A stretch of 64,000 nucleotides of DNA. Source: Enoplolaimus lenunculus (lineage: Eukaryota > Nematoda > Enoplea > Enoplida > Thoracostomopsidae). The DNA lies in NCBI GenBank assembly GCA_030248215.1, contig JASANG010003411.1, forward strand, positions 281,268 through 345,267, read 5' to 3'. Position 1 is the stretch's first letter, and every line of letters starts with the position of its first letter. Shown here piece by piece: positions 1-33,581 of the stretch. The notes beneath the pieces were generated by a model. The model did not search any database, was not told where the DNA came from, and was given only the letters and a program-made list of their open reading frames with translations. A program made the translations under genes and the position numbers.

Positions 1-75
1 AGGTTGACGCTCGAGCCCGAGTACGCTGTCGCGTCTTGTGGAGATTTTGCACTGCGCATATGTGTTATAAATGTT
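1..75 (-). mobile_element. SINE-like fragment at left window edge
   Basis: Bases 5-45 (TTGACGCTCGAGCCCGAG, then GTCTTGTGG) match 19577-19618 next to a tRNA-like head. Continuing similarity (GTGTTRYAA...TTTA) runs to about 75. This is the body of the same tRNA-derived repeat, cut by the window edge. Confidence 0.5.
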
Positions 76-77
76 TA

Positions 78-268
78 GGCCCATGTTACTTTAAGGGGCG
101 TCCAGGATTCTGGTGGATCTATAAAAGAGTAGGATTAGATTCTATATTACATTTTGTTGCTTAGGCTTAGGCTTAAGCCTAGGAACACATTTTTACAACG
201 CTTAGGCTTAGGATTCGGCTTAGAAATACGGTTAATCTACTGTTACGCACCTAAAAGTAATATTGACC
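78..268 (+). mobile_element. Family A inverted-repeat element
   Basis: Termini CATGTTACTTTAAGGGGCG and the inverse (CCTAAAAGTAATATTG) enclose a TATAAAAGAGTAGG block and a core of TTAGGC-like hexamers. No coding capacity, so it is a MITE mobilised in trans. The left-edge spacer 1-1568 otherwise holds only repeats. Confidence 0.8.
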
Positions 269-279
269 GAAGGCTCAAT

Positions 280-335
280 ATAGAAATTCTAAGTCAAGCA
301 TTCGGTCCGCTGTTCTAATCACTGTGCTACGCAGC
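280..335 (-). repeat. tRNA-like A-box fragment (SINE piece)
   Basis: The minus strand reads GTAGCACAGTGATTAGAAC followed by GCGGACCGAATGCTTGAC, resembling a tRNA D-arm/anticodon region (A box). No B box is present. It lies between two family A elements, probably a truncated SINE. Confidence 0.35.
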
Positions 336-451
336 GGCCAATGTTACTTTTAGGGCCGTAACAGTAGATTAAGCGTATTTCTAAGCCTAAGCCTAAGCAA
401 AAAAATGTCTAGAATGTAAGCCTACTCTTTTACAGACCCACTACATGGGCC
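336..451 (-). mobile_element. Family A element, shortened, inverted
   Basis: Starts GGCCAATGTTACTTTTAGGG, carries the hexamer core as TAAGCCTAAGCC and ends CTACATGGGCC, so it looks internally shortened or a hybrid with family B. It lies close to the copy at 78 in opposite orientation. Confidence 0.7.
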
Positions 452-1076
452 TACGCAGCCATGCATACTTTTATTATTTCTTGTACTATACGGGAATTTT
501 GTAAAACCATATTAATACAAGAGCCGTATCAAAATTACTATTAAAGTACCATCAAATTTTTCAAAAGGCAAAATTTTTTAAAAACGAACCGAAATCCTGT
601 AAGCACTCTCGAGCCTAGGCTCCCGGTTTCTACCATTTACCTGTCGACCAAATAAAATTTACGCTCCAAGTTAACGTCTCCTGCAGCATCGAGTTGTTGA
701 ACATTGCTAGAGCAACTCGCCTGTTGCTGCTCATTGCCGTCGAGTTCATGTTGAGTCGATGCAGCAACAACGTTGGATCGAGTAATGGGTTGAACATGTG
801 CGATTGTGACAATTTTGTCGCCACATGATAGTCGCCGTACAAGAGTACCTAAAAATATATAACATAAATTTTATAGTTTCAAATATCAATAGCAAAAAGC
901 ATCGCTCGGATGGTTTGGAACTCTATTACTAACTGACAATAGGTGCTGTATGATTAATATTTGGCAACAGTGGATCAATATACATGCATCGGCCCTTCTC
1001 GACTTAGTTTTACCAGCCTAGATTTACCTAATACGGTCCAATTTAAAAAAATTTGCAGTTTTTAATTTCCTCTCCA

Positions 1077-1470
1077 CAATCAAATCGATGTATAGAACAA
1101 GGCCGGGACAGTAGTATAAGCATATTTCTAAGCTTAAGCCTAAGCCTAAGCCTGAGCCTCGATTTAGTTTTACCAGCCTAGATTTACCTAAGACGGTCCA
1201 ATTCACAAAAATTGCAATTTTTAATTTCCTATGAGTATGACTGCGTCTTATGACAGTCCACAATCAAATCGATGTATAGAGCAGGGCCGGAACAGTAGTA
1301 TAAGCATATTCCTAAGCCTAAGCCTAAGCCTAAGCGTATGGATGGGCCTATTCCTAAGCCTAAACAAAAAACTAAGTCTAAAGCTTAAACTGACTCTATT
1401 ATAGCCCCTCCGGAAAACGATCCAGCTCTGTTCTATACATGGGACCTCCACAATCAAATCGAACCATTTT
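1077..1470 (-). repeat. Broken family B elements with a repeated flank
   Basis: Two pieces with ATGTATAGAACAAGGCCGG / ATGTATAGAGCAGGGCCGG and hexamer cores (1077-1168, 1258-1450) are separated by a duplicated flank (GATTTAGTTTTACCAGCCTA at about 998 and 1162). The second ends near GTTCTATACATGGG. They overlap no gene. Confidence 0.6.
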
Positions 1471-1568
1471 TGGACAAACACCGGTAGCTAAGTGATCATT
1501 AAAAAACCTCCATGTCTTTAGTGTATTCCTGAATATCTAATGACAAATCCCTACGGCAACGACTGTAT

Positions 1569-23263
<21,695 letters not shown>

Positions 23264-24481
23264 TTTGTTTGTGATTATAACTAAACCGGAAGCGGAACTA
23301 ATTTAGACGAGTACGGCTACTAAACGAAGAAAAGTATGATTAACATGGAATTGTCAGTCATAATATTAAGATATAATTAATATAGCAAATTTTGTAAGCT
23401 TTAGTATATTTTGTTCATTAACAGATGTCTACAAAAGTAAAATATCCAATATTCACCATTTCTAAACAGTGTCATGCTTAGGGATAAGCATATCGTTACT
23501 GTCCGCAGTGGCTGTGGAGCAGAAGTCGGGGGGGGGGGGTCGGGGTGGGTCAACCCCTTCCTTTTTTTAAACCAGAAAACTTTGCATAAATAGTTAGATC
23601 CCCTACCATGCAAATAATTAAAATTGCATTTGGCTTCTCTGTGGCTTCGCTCGCGAGAAAGCTGCCCACAATCAATGTCTCGCCCCAGCGTAACTGGATC
23701 CCACCGGCGGTTTTTGCCTCCGCCACTGCCAACTCACCTCTCTGACTACCCGCACCACTCCAAGGGTATGACGATTGCTCGCAAACTACACAAGGAAACT
23801 ATTTTATACCGAAATAGTTAATATTTTTGCTTGACTCGATGAGCAGATTAGCCAGGACTTAAAAAATTCGGGCAGCGGGAGAAGACTTTGATGTTAGGGC
23901 ACCATTGTGAAGGGCCTGTCACACCCTAGCCACGGTACTGTTTCGAAATATTTTGTTTCAGCAAGCATAGCGCTGAAACACAGGGAGGTACCTCAGCCTA
24001 AGCCAAAAGTTTACACTTTATAAAAATAATATTTGCCTTCGATCAAATTAACACAATTGTGAGACAACAATGAACAAGCAATGAAGCTGAATAGAACGTA
24101 AATGTAATTTCTATTGCCTCAACTGAGGTCTGAGGCATAATTTTAGTTGCGATGTTTTTGATAACGAATCGTGCATCTTTGATCGTAAAACCATTAATGT
24201 ATCTATTATATATTTTAGTTTTGTTGTTTTTTGCTTGATCCAGCATTCACAGCACGGGATGACGTTTAGTTTTGAGCCAAACTTCTGATTAAATTCATTC
24301 ATGTAAGAATGAAATTATAAATCCTGTTAGAAAACGGTTAGCCGAACTCGACACGCTTGCAAGTTTGTAGGCAGCTAGCTGGCAGATACCATTTTTTAAC
24401 CTCTGACAATATTGTAGAGTGTTACTTATTCTTATCGTGTGTTATAAAATGTTCATATAGTAAAACAGTCATGTGATTCTT

Positions 24482-24680
24482 GGCCCATGTAAACATCAGG
24501 GGCGGAACGTTTTTCTGCGGAGCACGAATACAGTAAGCTTAAGGTTTGTTTACACTAATTTTTTTGCTTGGCTTGGGCTTACGCTAGGCTTATTCTTAGA
24601 AATATGCTCACTATTATGCTTAGTCTCAGGCTTAGGAATATGCTTACAATACTGTTCCGCCCCTGTTCTTTACGTTGGCC
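24482..24680 (+). mobile_element. Family B element
   Basis: GGCCCATGTAAACATCAGGG to CGCCCCTGTTCTTTACGTTG then GCC, about 200 bp, with the AAGCTTAAG block and hexamer core. It lies upstream of TMC. The spacer 23264-28257 shows only repeats plus one weak exon-like stretch. Confidence 0.85.
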
Positions 24681-25482
24681 TGATTCTTTTAGTGTCATTT
24701 TGGCACCCAAATTTATGATCCGTTAACGTCATTGCAATTGTTGACGCACAAGTGAATGTTTTTCAATTTTTCTATTTTTTCAAAAAACATTTTTTTCCGG
24801 TCGACTCAATTTTACTAATAAAATACCTCTGGTTAAAAGCATTTTCCTAAAGTAATGAATTTAATAACTATATAATATGGCTCGCATAACTTCTTGGGGT
24901 GTGTGTGTTCAAAATAACTGGTGTGTTCGATTGAAAACTAAACATATATCAACCCAAAACCGAATGCATTGCATAATTTTCAAAAAAACATTATTCCGTC
25001 CCATCCAATTTTAATATTAAGAATGACGGTTCTGCGTTTTCCGAAATTTTTGGAATTTTACGCGACAAAAACCACCATAAAACTTGAGGTAGCGTTGTGA
25101 GATGTAACCGCAAAACAAACGATACAACGTTGATAAGTTTTTATTTTACAAGGGGCACGCCGCTGACAGCCACGTACCATTCAAAAAAATGCTTATTATT
25201 CAGAGCGTGCAACCAAATGAGGCGAGAGTAAACAAATATTTACGCCATAAATGCTTTTAAAGTTTAAGCCACACCGCATTCCGACTCAATCTATTAATAT
25301 TTTAAAAGTTGTCATTAAAATCAAAAATCAAGATTACCGGAAATCAAACGATCTTTAACCAGTTTTGGCTCACGCCTATCAAATTTACAAACCGCTTTTG
25401 GTTCACGCCCATCAAATTTACAACATCAATTGCCCACGCAACGCCAGATTGCGGTGAAATCAATGCATGGCTGTCTAAGGCG

Positions 25483-25638
25483 GGCCCGTAGCCAAGGGGA
25501 TAGAGCTCGGCCCCCCTGGATAAATTTTGGCCTCCTAGAACATTTTCAACCCAGCTTATAACTCGTTGAAAACCCTTGAATGCCCCTCCTGAAAAATTTT
25601 TGGCCTCCCCCCTAGCAAGGTGAGCTGGCTACGGGCCT
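25483..25638 (+). mobile_element. Family E element
   Basis: GGCCCGTAGCCAAGGGG to AAGGTGAGCTGGCTACGGG then CCTG, 156 bp, the best copy of the family. Confidence 0.82.
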
Positions 25639-26582
25639 GGTCTAAGGGTTAGGCTGTAGGTACTCGCTGAGCAGCGCTACAGTATAGAGGAACCTTAAAA
25701 ACTCATTTTGTTTCTGAATTTTGATTTTTCCTTGAGGACCAGCATCTAACTGCAAATAGCTTGGCGGGCGGATATATGGAAATCCCGGGATCGATCAATC
25801 CCCTCAGTAGACCCATGCAAAATTTAATTCTCGCATAGTATTGAAGACAATAGTGTCTGGTTTTTCGCTCGTTTCGCTCGCAAGATGTCCTCAATCCTAT
25901 CCGTACCTGTTTTGAGACCAAATTGCCTAAAATCGCGATATGGATTTGGCTTTTCGTTCGCTAAACGCAATTATACATGAGATCAACCCAGTCCGTGATA
26001 TAAAAAGCGTGTCTACGACCTCTCTTGCGCCATGATATACACGTGTTCAAAAACTGCAACCTCGGACCCCAAATAGAAATTCCCAAATCCGTGGCTGAAG
26101 CTTGTCAAACACACACCACAAAAGCAACAAGCAATTCAGCACAACCCACCCCCCCCGTTGCTGTTCTAGCGCAATTTTTTGTTTACAATCTTATAGCAGG
26201 CCCTTTCCCCCCCCCCCCCAAACCCCACGACCGACCGCTATGGTAATTACCAGTTGAACAAATTTTAGTTCACTTTGCTCATTTATCAGCAAACGCCTAA
26301 CACACCGTAACCGGTATATTTTCATATCCTCGTTATTGTACATCCGGTGCTATGTGACCAAAAGCAAATTCGCAAGGCTTAAAGTTTCCCTATACTTTCT
26401 GATTTAATTGAATGCCGTCAGTTTGGTGCTGCCCGGCACCGTCCAGCAACGCAGCTTAGATGCCGCATGCCACCGCATAACGATTTGGTAAACAACGTTT
26501 TCAATTGAGGCACTCACCAAAAAATGGTATGTATTCCATAGTAAAATGCAACAATTTCGGTAACATCTTTGTTAAATCTGTA

Positions 26583-26737
26583 GGCCAATGTAAAGAACAG
26601 GGACGGAACAGTATTATAAACATATTCCTAAGACTAAGCCTAAGCCTAAGCCAAGCAAAAAAGCTAATCTTAAGCTTAAGCTTTACTCTATCGCAGTCCC
26701 ACAGAAACACGTTCCGCCCCTGATCTTTACATGTGCC
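26583..26737 (-). mobile_element. Family B element
   Basis: GGCCAATGTAAAGAACAGGG to CGCCCCTGATCTTTACATG then TGCC, short core (AAGCCTAAGCC). About 155 bp with well-kept ends. Confidence 0.85.
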
Positions 26738-28257
26738 AAATTTGTGGAACAAACCAGTTACTTCTTACGTTTAAAATTAGCCATTTTTACCTAATTTGAC
26801 TTTTACCTTTCGACCGCATAACATTTCAACCAATTCGTCGGGTGAAAACGGTACCACAGGCATTGGCCAAGGGTTTAAGACAAGTAGTTTGCGTGTGAGT
26901 TAATTTTTTCAACTGACGCTTAATAACAGAAAAATCCTATTCTGTCATAGATCACTATAATATAGTACACTTGTTACAATATTAAGAATCAAGTAAAAAA
27001 ATTTCCGCTACGATTCAAATATTACTTTATGACCGGATTTCTAAAATCTTAAGTACTGACTTAAATTTGCTTAAACAACTACTTACAGTCATCGACTTAA
27101 AGCGAATACTTTACTTCTTGGACCAAAAACCAAGAAATGCCTTTTTTGGTACCGGTGCCGCAAAGATGACCATATAACTATCCTTTACATCAGAGGAGTA
27201 CCTTCGATTTGTAATCTCAATTAGCCCGAGGATAGTATTCTAGATGTATTAGTGCGCTCCAAGTCGTATACTTTCAGCGACTAAAGTTGTTTTTACTTAA
27301 GTACACATACACTTTTAGAAACGTCAAATTGGTTAAGTAATTTCCTAGCAAATGCTTAAGAATAACGTTATAGGTACTTAAGGAACGTTTCACAAATCTA
27401 TCCAATGACTTGTGAGAATATCTTCATACCACACTACCCTGATATACATTGGCGTTGCAGGCTACTGCAATATACGCCTTTACCCGACCCCATGGCTCAA
27501 GGTAGTTCGAAAACGTGCAGCACGCGCAGTATTTACCAGGCATCGTTTACTAGGTACATAACATCAAATATAAAACAAAACCACAACCTATAAAGCATTT
27601 AAAAATTGTTTCAAAAAAACACCCAAACCACAACGTACGGTTGTGTCATACCCTTTTAAAAATTTTAATGTTCACCAAACGCCCCCCATTGGCCCCATCC
27701 TCAACGAAATTTGCTATGCAAAAAACAGGGGCGTCTGAAGCGCGTTGCCAGAATTTCAGTTAGGGAGGTTTATATCTTCGTGTAAATTAAATTTTGTTTC
27801 CATGTCTAAGATTAAGAAGGTTAATTTTTTGAAGATGGTTAAAAATAAAATTTAATCTCGTATCTTTATAATTTTTCACACGGAAATATATCCCCTCCAG
27901 CGTTTTTCACATTGTGTGCCATCTTTTGCACGCGTAACAAAACGAACCCTGTATTTTAATGCTAAAACCCCATCGCGTAACCACCATTAACATAACGTGC
28001 AGCGGAGATATGAACCATTTTTGCCAGTTCATATTTGTCAATAATACAATTGTGACAACCAGAGACGGACCAAATCGTAAAATGATGAATTAGGTCGACT
28101 CATTACTTTTACCAAAGTTCGAAAGAACCAAAAAACAAATATTGGCCAATTTAAAATGAGTGGTTTTTTTCGGTTCGATTTAGAATTATTTTGAAACCGC
28201 AAGGTGTTCTAATGAACGACGTCCAGCCAGGAAAATTTGTAGTATAAAACTGGTAAT

Positions 28258-30294
28258 GTCAAATGGACCGGATTGGTCCGTAATTTATTTACAATATGAT
28301 TGTCGGACCGGTCCGCAATTTTTTTACGATTAGGTCCTCGAAGCGGTCTATAATTTCTTTATGATAAGGACCTCGGAACGGTCCGTAATTTCTTTACGAT
28401 AAGGTCCTCAGACCGGTCCGTAATTTCTTTACATCGTCCTAGAACTGGTCCGTAATTTCTTGACATCGTCCTCGAACCGGCCGCAATTTCTTTACATCGT
28501 CCTCAGACCGGTCGGTAGTTTATTTAAAACGTCATCGGAACGGTGCGTAATTTCTTTACGATAAGGTCCTCAAACTGGTCCGTAATTTCTTTACGATAAG
28601 GTCCTCAAACCGGTCCGTAATTTCTTTACATCGTCCTCAGACCGGTCCGTAATTCCTTTACATCGTCCTCAGACTGGTCGGTAGCTTATATAAAACGTCC
28701 TCGGAACGGTCCGTAATTTCTTTACGATAAGGATCTTGGAACGGTCCGTAATTTCTTTACGATAAGATCCTGAAACCGGTCCGTACTTTCTTTACATCGT
28801 CCTCAGACCGGTCGGTAGTTTGTTTAAAACGTCCTCGGAACGGTCCGTAATTTCTTTACGATAAGGTCCTCAAACCGGTCCGTAATTTCTTTACGATAAG
28901 GACCTTGGAACGGTACGTAATTTCTTTACAATAAGGTCCTCAAATCGGTCCGTAATTTCTTTACATCGTCCTCAGACCGGTCCGTAATTTCTTTACATCG
29001 TCCTCAGACCGGTCCGTAACATCTTTACATCGTCCTCAGACCGATCCGTAATTTCCTTACATCGTCCTCAGACCGGTCGGTAGTTTATATAAAACGTCCT
29101 CGGAACGGTCCGTAATTTCTTTACGATAAGGTCCTCAAACCGGTCCGTAATTTCTTTATATCGTCCTCAGACCGGTCCGTAATTTATTTACATCGTCCTC
29201 AAATCGGTCAGTAATTTCTTTACATCGTCCTCGAACCGGTCCGTAATTTCTTTACATCGTCCTCGAACCGGTCCGTAATTTCTTTACATCGTCCTCGAAA
29301 CGGTCCGTAATTTCTTTACATCGTCCTCAGACCGGTCGGTAGTTTATTTAAAACGACCTCGGAACGGTCCGTAATTTCTTTACGATAAGGACCTTGGAAC
29401 GGTACGTAATTTCTTTACGATAAGGTCCTCAAACCGGTCCGTAATTTCTTTACATCGTCCTCAGACCGGTCCGTAATTTCTTTACATCGTCCACAGACCG
29501 GTCCGTAACATCTTTACTTCGTCCGCAGACCGATCCGTAATTTCCTTACATCGTCCTCAGACCGGTCGGTAGTTTATATAAAACGTCCTCGGAACGGTCC
29601 GTAATTTCTTTACGATAAGGACCTTGGAACGGTACGTAATTTCTTTACGATAAGGTCCTCAAACCGGTCCGTAATTTCTTTACATCGTCCTCAGACCGGT
29701 CCGTAATTTCTTTACATCGTCCACAGACCGGTCCGTAACATCTTTACTTCGTCCGCAGACCGATCCGTAATTTCCTTACATCGTCCTCAGACCGGTCGGT
29801 AGTTTATATAAAACGTCCTCGGAACGGTCCGTAATTTCTTTACGATAAGGACCTTGGAACGGTACGTAATTTCTTTACGATAAGGTCCTCAAACCGGTCC
29901 GTAATTTCTTTACATCGTCCTCAGACCGGTCCGTAATTCCTTTTCATCGTCCTCAGACTGGTCGGTAGCTTATATAAAACGTCCTCGGAACGGTCCGTAA
30001 TTTCTTTACGATAAGGATCTTGGAACGGTCCGTAATTTCTTTACGATAAGATCCTGAAACCGGTCCGTACTTTCTTTACATCGTCCTCAGACCGGTCGGT
30101 AGTTTGTTTAAAACGTCCTCGGAACGGTCCGTAATTTCTTTATGATAAGGTCCTCAAACCGGTCCGTAATTTCTTTACGATAAGGACCTTGGAACGGTAC
30201 GTAATTTCTTTACAATAAGGTCCTCAAATCGGTCCGTAATTTCTTTACATCGTCCTCAGACCGGTCCGTAATTTCTTTACATCGTCCTCAGACC
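28258..30294 (+). repeat. Minisatellite array, left block (32-35 bp monomers)
   Basis: More than fifty tandem monomers of two interleaved types occur here. One is 32 bp (ACCGGTCCGTAATTTC + TTTACATCGTCCTCAG). The other is 35 bp with GATAAGGTCCTCAA in place of the second half. Most carry the palindrome ACCGGT. Groups of monomers recur as a 230 bp higher-order unit, clearest at 29341-29810, where the TCGGTAGTTTATATAAAACG variant marks each unit. No coding potential is seen. The block stops at the LINE target duplication and resumes at 34207. Confidence 0.95.
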
Positions 30295-30366
30295 TGTCCT
30301 GTCCTGTGCTCCTTTTATCGCCCAGCAGGGCGTGGAGTAACACTACGACTATTGTTTCGGCGTGGA

Positions 30367-32172
30367 TCATGACCGTGGGCCAACGCAGCTATTCAGATGG
30401 CGGGCCATATTGGTCGCGCTTTTCAATTCATGGCATCTGATGCACAATTTGTATTTGGCTTGATATTTTCGTGCCGTTGTTGTTGGCTGGTTTTCTGATG
30501 TTGTTGCGCTGTCGTTTCTCGTGTGACAATATGTTCGGCCCATGCAGTGTTTGATGTGATTGATTTTGTTGGCTTCTTGTTTGAAAACACGGTCACAGTT
30601 GTCGCATTTAAACGTAACTTGCTGAGTTGAGTTTTCGTGCATTCTTTTTATATGTATAGCGAGGCCTGCAGCCGATTTGCAGACTTTTCCACACTCGTTG
30701 TACGGACACTGTAGTGGGTTCACATTTGCGGAGTCAGTTTCGGCATTGGTGTTGTCTGATGAGGCGTGGGTATTATGTTGTTGATTGCATTTGTTGGTAT
30801 CTTCGCGTCTTAGAGTTTTCACTCTGTTGTTAACTGTTTGTTTCCATTGTTGTCTGTCCGTCGCCATTTTTGTCAGTCGGACAGGTTGAATTCCAGCTTT
30901 CTTAACTAGTCGGCGCCAGTAGTCGATTGTATTGTTTTTTCTTTTCCTTGTTTTTGGTACATTTTCCAGTTTTGAGTACCAACCCAGCACTGCCTGTTTT
31001 GTCTGCCGATCATTACTCATCCGCAATATATGGCCCATACGTATCATATGGGACTTTTCCACCTTAATGTTCACTGATATGACTCCCAGTTGTTGGCGCA
31101 CGTCATACATGTTCACTCGATTCTCCTGCATCTCTCGAAGAGGCTCTTTTGACTTCGAACTCCAAATATATCGATACATTTTGTCTACAGTCTGTTGCAT
31201 TTTCTTTATTTCCGACTTGTAAAAAGGGCGTATGCCAGCGTTAAAAAGCATTGTGCTCTCTACACAGGCTTCCACAACTTTTGCTTGTGTCTTTTTCGTT
31301 AGCTTGCTTTTTAGGAAGCGTTTGCGTATCCTTGCCCAGCAACAATTGGCTCGTTTTTTGCGCTGCCATGTGTCGTTTTTCGGTCCTACCCACGTTCCCA
31401 ACATTCTGATATTGTCACCTTCTGGCCGTCCGAAAACCAACGTTTCTTGTTTAGCATCGTTGGTTTTCTCCTCAAACAGTTCCATCGCTTCCTTTATGAC
31501 CGGTAATGTACGATTTAATTCGGCTTTGTTACCCATCAATGTTGAGTCGTCAGCGAAAAGAGAACTACTGAGAAAGGCGTATTTTGCTTCAGAATTATAT
31601 TGGTTCCGTCGTTGAGGTGGTAGATTGTTTCTTGGGATGTAGCTCCATTTTATGCCGCACTCAAGGCCGGCTGTTGTAGCAACTTCTTCCCGTTTGGCGT
31701 GAGCTATTCGCATACAAGCTTGGTGGTATATATTGAACAGCATGGGAGAAGTTGGGCAGCCTTCTCGTAAGCCGCGTTCCGGGTACCACCGACTGCTTGT
31801 ACCCTGAGGACCAATGACACAATACGATGTATATTCATGTAGATCTTTCAGTTTGTCTATTGTAATGTCCGGCATGCCGTATCGATGCAGTATAAGCCAG
31901 AGCATTGGTTTGTTATCTAGCAGTATTGCTTGATCGCTGTCGTCATCTCGTTGGATCTGTGCTGTTAGCGTCTGTTGGTATTCTTTGACATCCTCGTGTA
32001 TTCTCACGAAAATTTGAGCGCTGTCCGCAGTGCTACGATTTTGCCGAAATCCGCATTGTGTGTCATCAAGCAAAGCCATCTTTTCTGCCCAATCGCGGAT
32101 TCGTATGGCAAGTACTCTAGCTAAGATTCGGCTAAGCATTGGTAATAAGCAAACCCCTCTATAGTTGTTCAT
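30367..32172 (-). CDS. LINE ORF, C-terminal part: reverse transcriptase and three zinc fingers
   Basis: This 601-codon segment begins at NNYRGVCLLPMLSRILARVL (RT motif 1) and contains TQCGFRQNRSTADS, ERGLREGCPTSPMLFNIYH and the catalytic FADD box (bases near 31550). A thumb region follows. After the RT come three C2H2-type fingers: CPYNECGKVCKSAAGLAIHI..H (30645-30711), FKCDNCDRVFKQEANKINHI (30550-30625) and CIRCHELKSATNMARHL (30395-30460). I see no RNase H domain. Terminal fingers probably help bind the RNA or the target DNA, which is an inference from related elements. Confidence 0.92.
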   Translation of the reverse strand: MNNYRGVCLLPMLSRILARVLAIRIRDWAEKMALLDDTQCGFRQNRSTADSAQIFVRIHEDVKEYQQTLTAQIQRDDDSDQAILLDNKPMLWLILHRYGMPDITIDKLKDLHEYTSYCVIGPQGTSSRWYPERGLREGCPTSPMLFNIYHQACMRIAHAKREEVATTAGLECGIKWSYIPRNNLPPQRRNQYNSEAKYAFLSSSLFADDSTLMGNKAELNRTLPVIKEAMELFEEKTNDAKQETLVFGRPEGDNIRMLGTWVGPKNDTWQRKKRANCCWARIRKRFLKSKLTKKTQAKVVEACVESTMLFNAGIRPFYKSEIKKMQQTVDKMYRYIWSSKSKEPLREMQENRVNMYDVRQQLGVISVNIKVEKSHMIRMGHILRMSNDRQTKQAVLGWYSKLENVPKTRKRKNNTIDYWRRLVKKAGIQPVRLTKMATDRQQWKQTVNNRVKTLRREDTNKCNQQHNTHASSDNTNAETDSANVNPLQCPYNECGKVCKSAAGLAIHIKRMHENSTQQVTFKCDNCDRVFKQEANKINHIKHCMGRTYCHTRNDSATTSENQPTTTARKYQAKYKLCIRCHELKSATNMARHLNSCVGPRS

Positions 32173-33581
32173 GTCGTCCTTGGCGCCTTTTTGAATAACG
32201 GCACAATTGCTCCTATTTTCTCATCATCATTCCAACTACTCGCTCTGTTTTCGTAGAGATACCGTACACGTTGGCATGTTATAAGTAGTATTTCTGGACA
32301 TGCTGTTTTGATGTAACGGATTCTCACATCGTCAAGGCCTGGTGATTTATCGGGCATGTTGACGATTGTCTTAATTATTTCGTCATCTGTTGGTGTCGCT
32401 GTTAATTTTGTGTCCCATGCTTTTTTGCTGGCTCGTTTTGTTTTTACTGTCGGGATTGACTTTGCTGTCTCCTCGATATATTCAGCAGGTTGTTCGTATC
32501 TGTCTTTGGTTATCTGTTCGAGATGTCGTTTGAAGTCCTCTTCACTGAACATGTTGTTAACAGTTGAGTTGTTGTAGTTGCCACGCTGTTGTAATGTCTT
32601 AAGCAACTCGTACATTCGGCCACAGTTACCCACATCTGCTGCTTGTCTGCATTGCTCCGCTATCATTTCCCACCATTCATTCTCCCACCGTTTGATAGTT
32701 TGACGGCGGGTTCGTCTCACATGTTGTAGTTGTTGTTTAGCTCTTCGTTTACAGTCCTCAGAGCTATTTTCGTCTCTCGCAATGCGGTTTCGGAAACTCA
32801 GCGCTACTTTCACATCTTCGTTAAGTATGCCCAGTTCGTCTTCATGTCCGACGATCCACGGGTTAACTTGTCTTGAACGTTTACCGCACACCGCTGTCGC
32901 TGTGTTAACTAATAAGTTCACAACATTTTTCCACTCCAGCGGCTGTTGCTGGCATTGCAGCTGCTCTAGCTTTTCACTTGTTTGGTCTTTGTATTGTTGT
33001 TGTATGTTGTTGTCATGTAACGCCTGCCAGTTGATGTTAGTTCGTTTGGATTTGTTTTCTTTGTACTCTTTGCAGTGGACCTTGTTGAGGTACATCACCT
33101 TGCAGCGGTGGTCCGACAGTCCTTCTACATCTACTGTATTGATTCTTTTCACAGTGCGATGGCGTAGATTATTTTGCATGACAAATCCATCGAGTTCGTA
33201 CCATCGATGATTGCTGCGGTTTTGCCATGTTCCGCGACGTCTGTCGAAATAGTATGAGTTTACCCAACATAGTTCGTTTGATTGTAGAAAATGTATTAGG
33301 TTTTGGCCTTGGTTGTTCGTATAGGGAAGGCCAAATTTGCCGACGATACTGTTCGAAGCGTCTGGGCGTCCGATTTGTGCATTCCAATCGCCTCCTATGA
33401 CCGCCGGGACGTCTCTTTTTGCTCGATATACTACATTTTCAATGTCGTCCTGGATAGTGGCCAACTGTGTCGTGTAGTCCGCGCTTCCCCACACAGGACA
33501 GTAAACACTCGTAATCGGCACATCTTCTATCCAAATTGTTGTTGTTCTGGAACCTATAGCTTTTTGCTTCCGCCGTCGCAC
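32169..33581 (-). CDS. LINE ORF, middle part: APE endonuclease and start of reverse transcriptase
   Basis: This 470-codon open segment carries the rest of the apurinic/apyrimidinic-type endonuclease: TSVYCPVWG, VPAVIGGDWNAQIG (metal-binding and catalytic Asp/Asn), WYELDGFVMQN and VEGLSDHRCKV (terminal catalytic Asp-His). It then runs through a linker rich in Gln and Arg into the beginning of the reverse transcriptase (DKSPGLDDVRIRYIK, GAIVPLFKK). The first dozen codons overlap the preceding frame and are not in the real protein. The segment ends at 32169, again at an A-run. Confidence 0.9.
   Translation of the reverse strand: MRRRKQKAIGSRTTTIWIEDVPITSVYCPVWGSADYTTQLATIQDDIENVVYRAKRDVPAVIGGDWNAQIGRPDASNSIVGKFGLPYTNNQGQNLIHFLQSNELCWVNSYYFDRRRGTWQNRSNHRWYELDGFVMQNNLRHRTVKRINTVDVEGLSDHRCKVMYLNKVHCKEYKENKSKRTNINWQALHDNNIQQQYKDQTSEKLEQLQCQQQPLEWKNVVNLLVNTATAVCGKRSRQVNPWIVGHEDELGILNEDVKVALSFRNRIARDENSSEDCKRRAKQQLQHVRRTRRQTIKRWENEWWEMIAEQCRQAADVGNCGRMYELLKTLQQRGNYNNSTVNNMFSEEDFKRHLEQITKDRYEQPAEYIEETAKSIPTVKTKRASKKAWDTKLTATPTDDEIIKTIVNMPDKSPGLDDVRIRYIKTACPEILLITCQRVRYLYENRASSWNDDEKIGAIVPLFKKAPRTT

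Noticed and set aside
26797-26905. Possible minus-strand exon reading LVLNPWPMPVVPFSPDELVE MLCGRK before a GTAAAA donor
   Set aside because: Protein-like, but no acceptor or clear start, and no partner exon found. TMC already has a fitting first exon at 23263.
27431-27545. Possible minus-strand coding stretch GKYCACCTFSNYLEPWGRVK
   Set aside because: No splice signals of quality, and the frame closes soon after. No family match.
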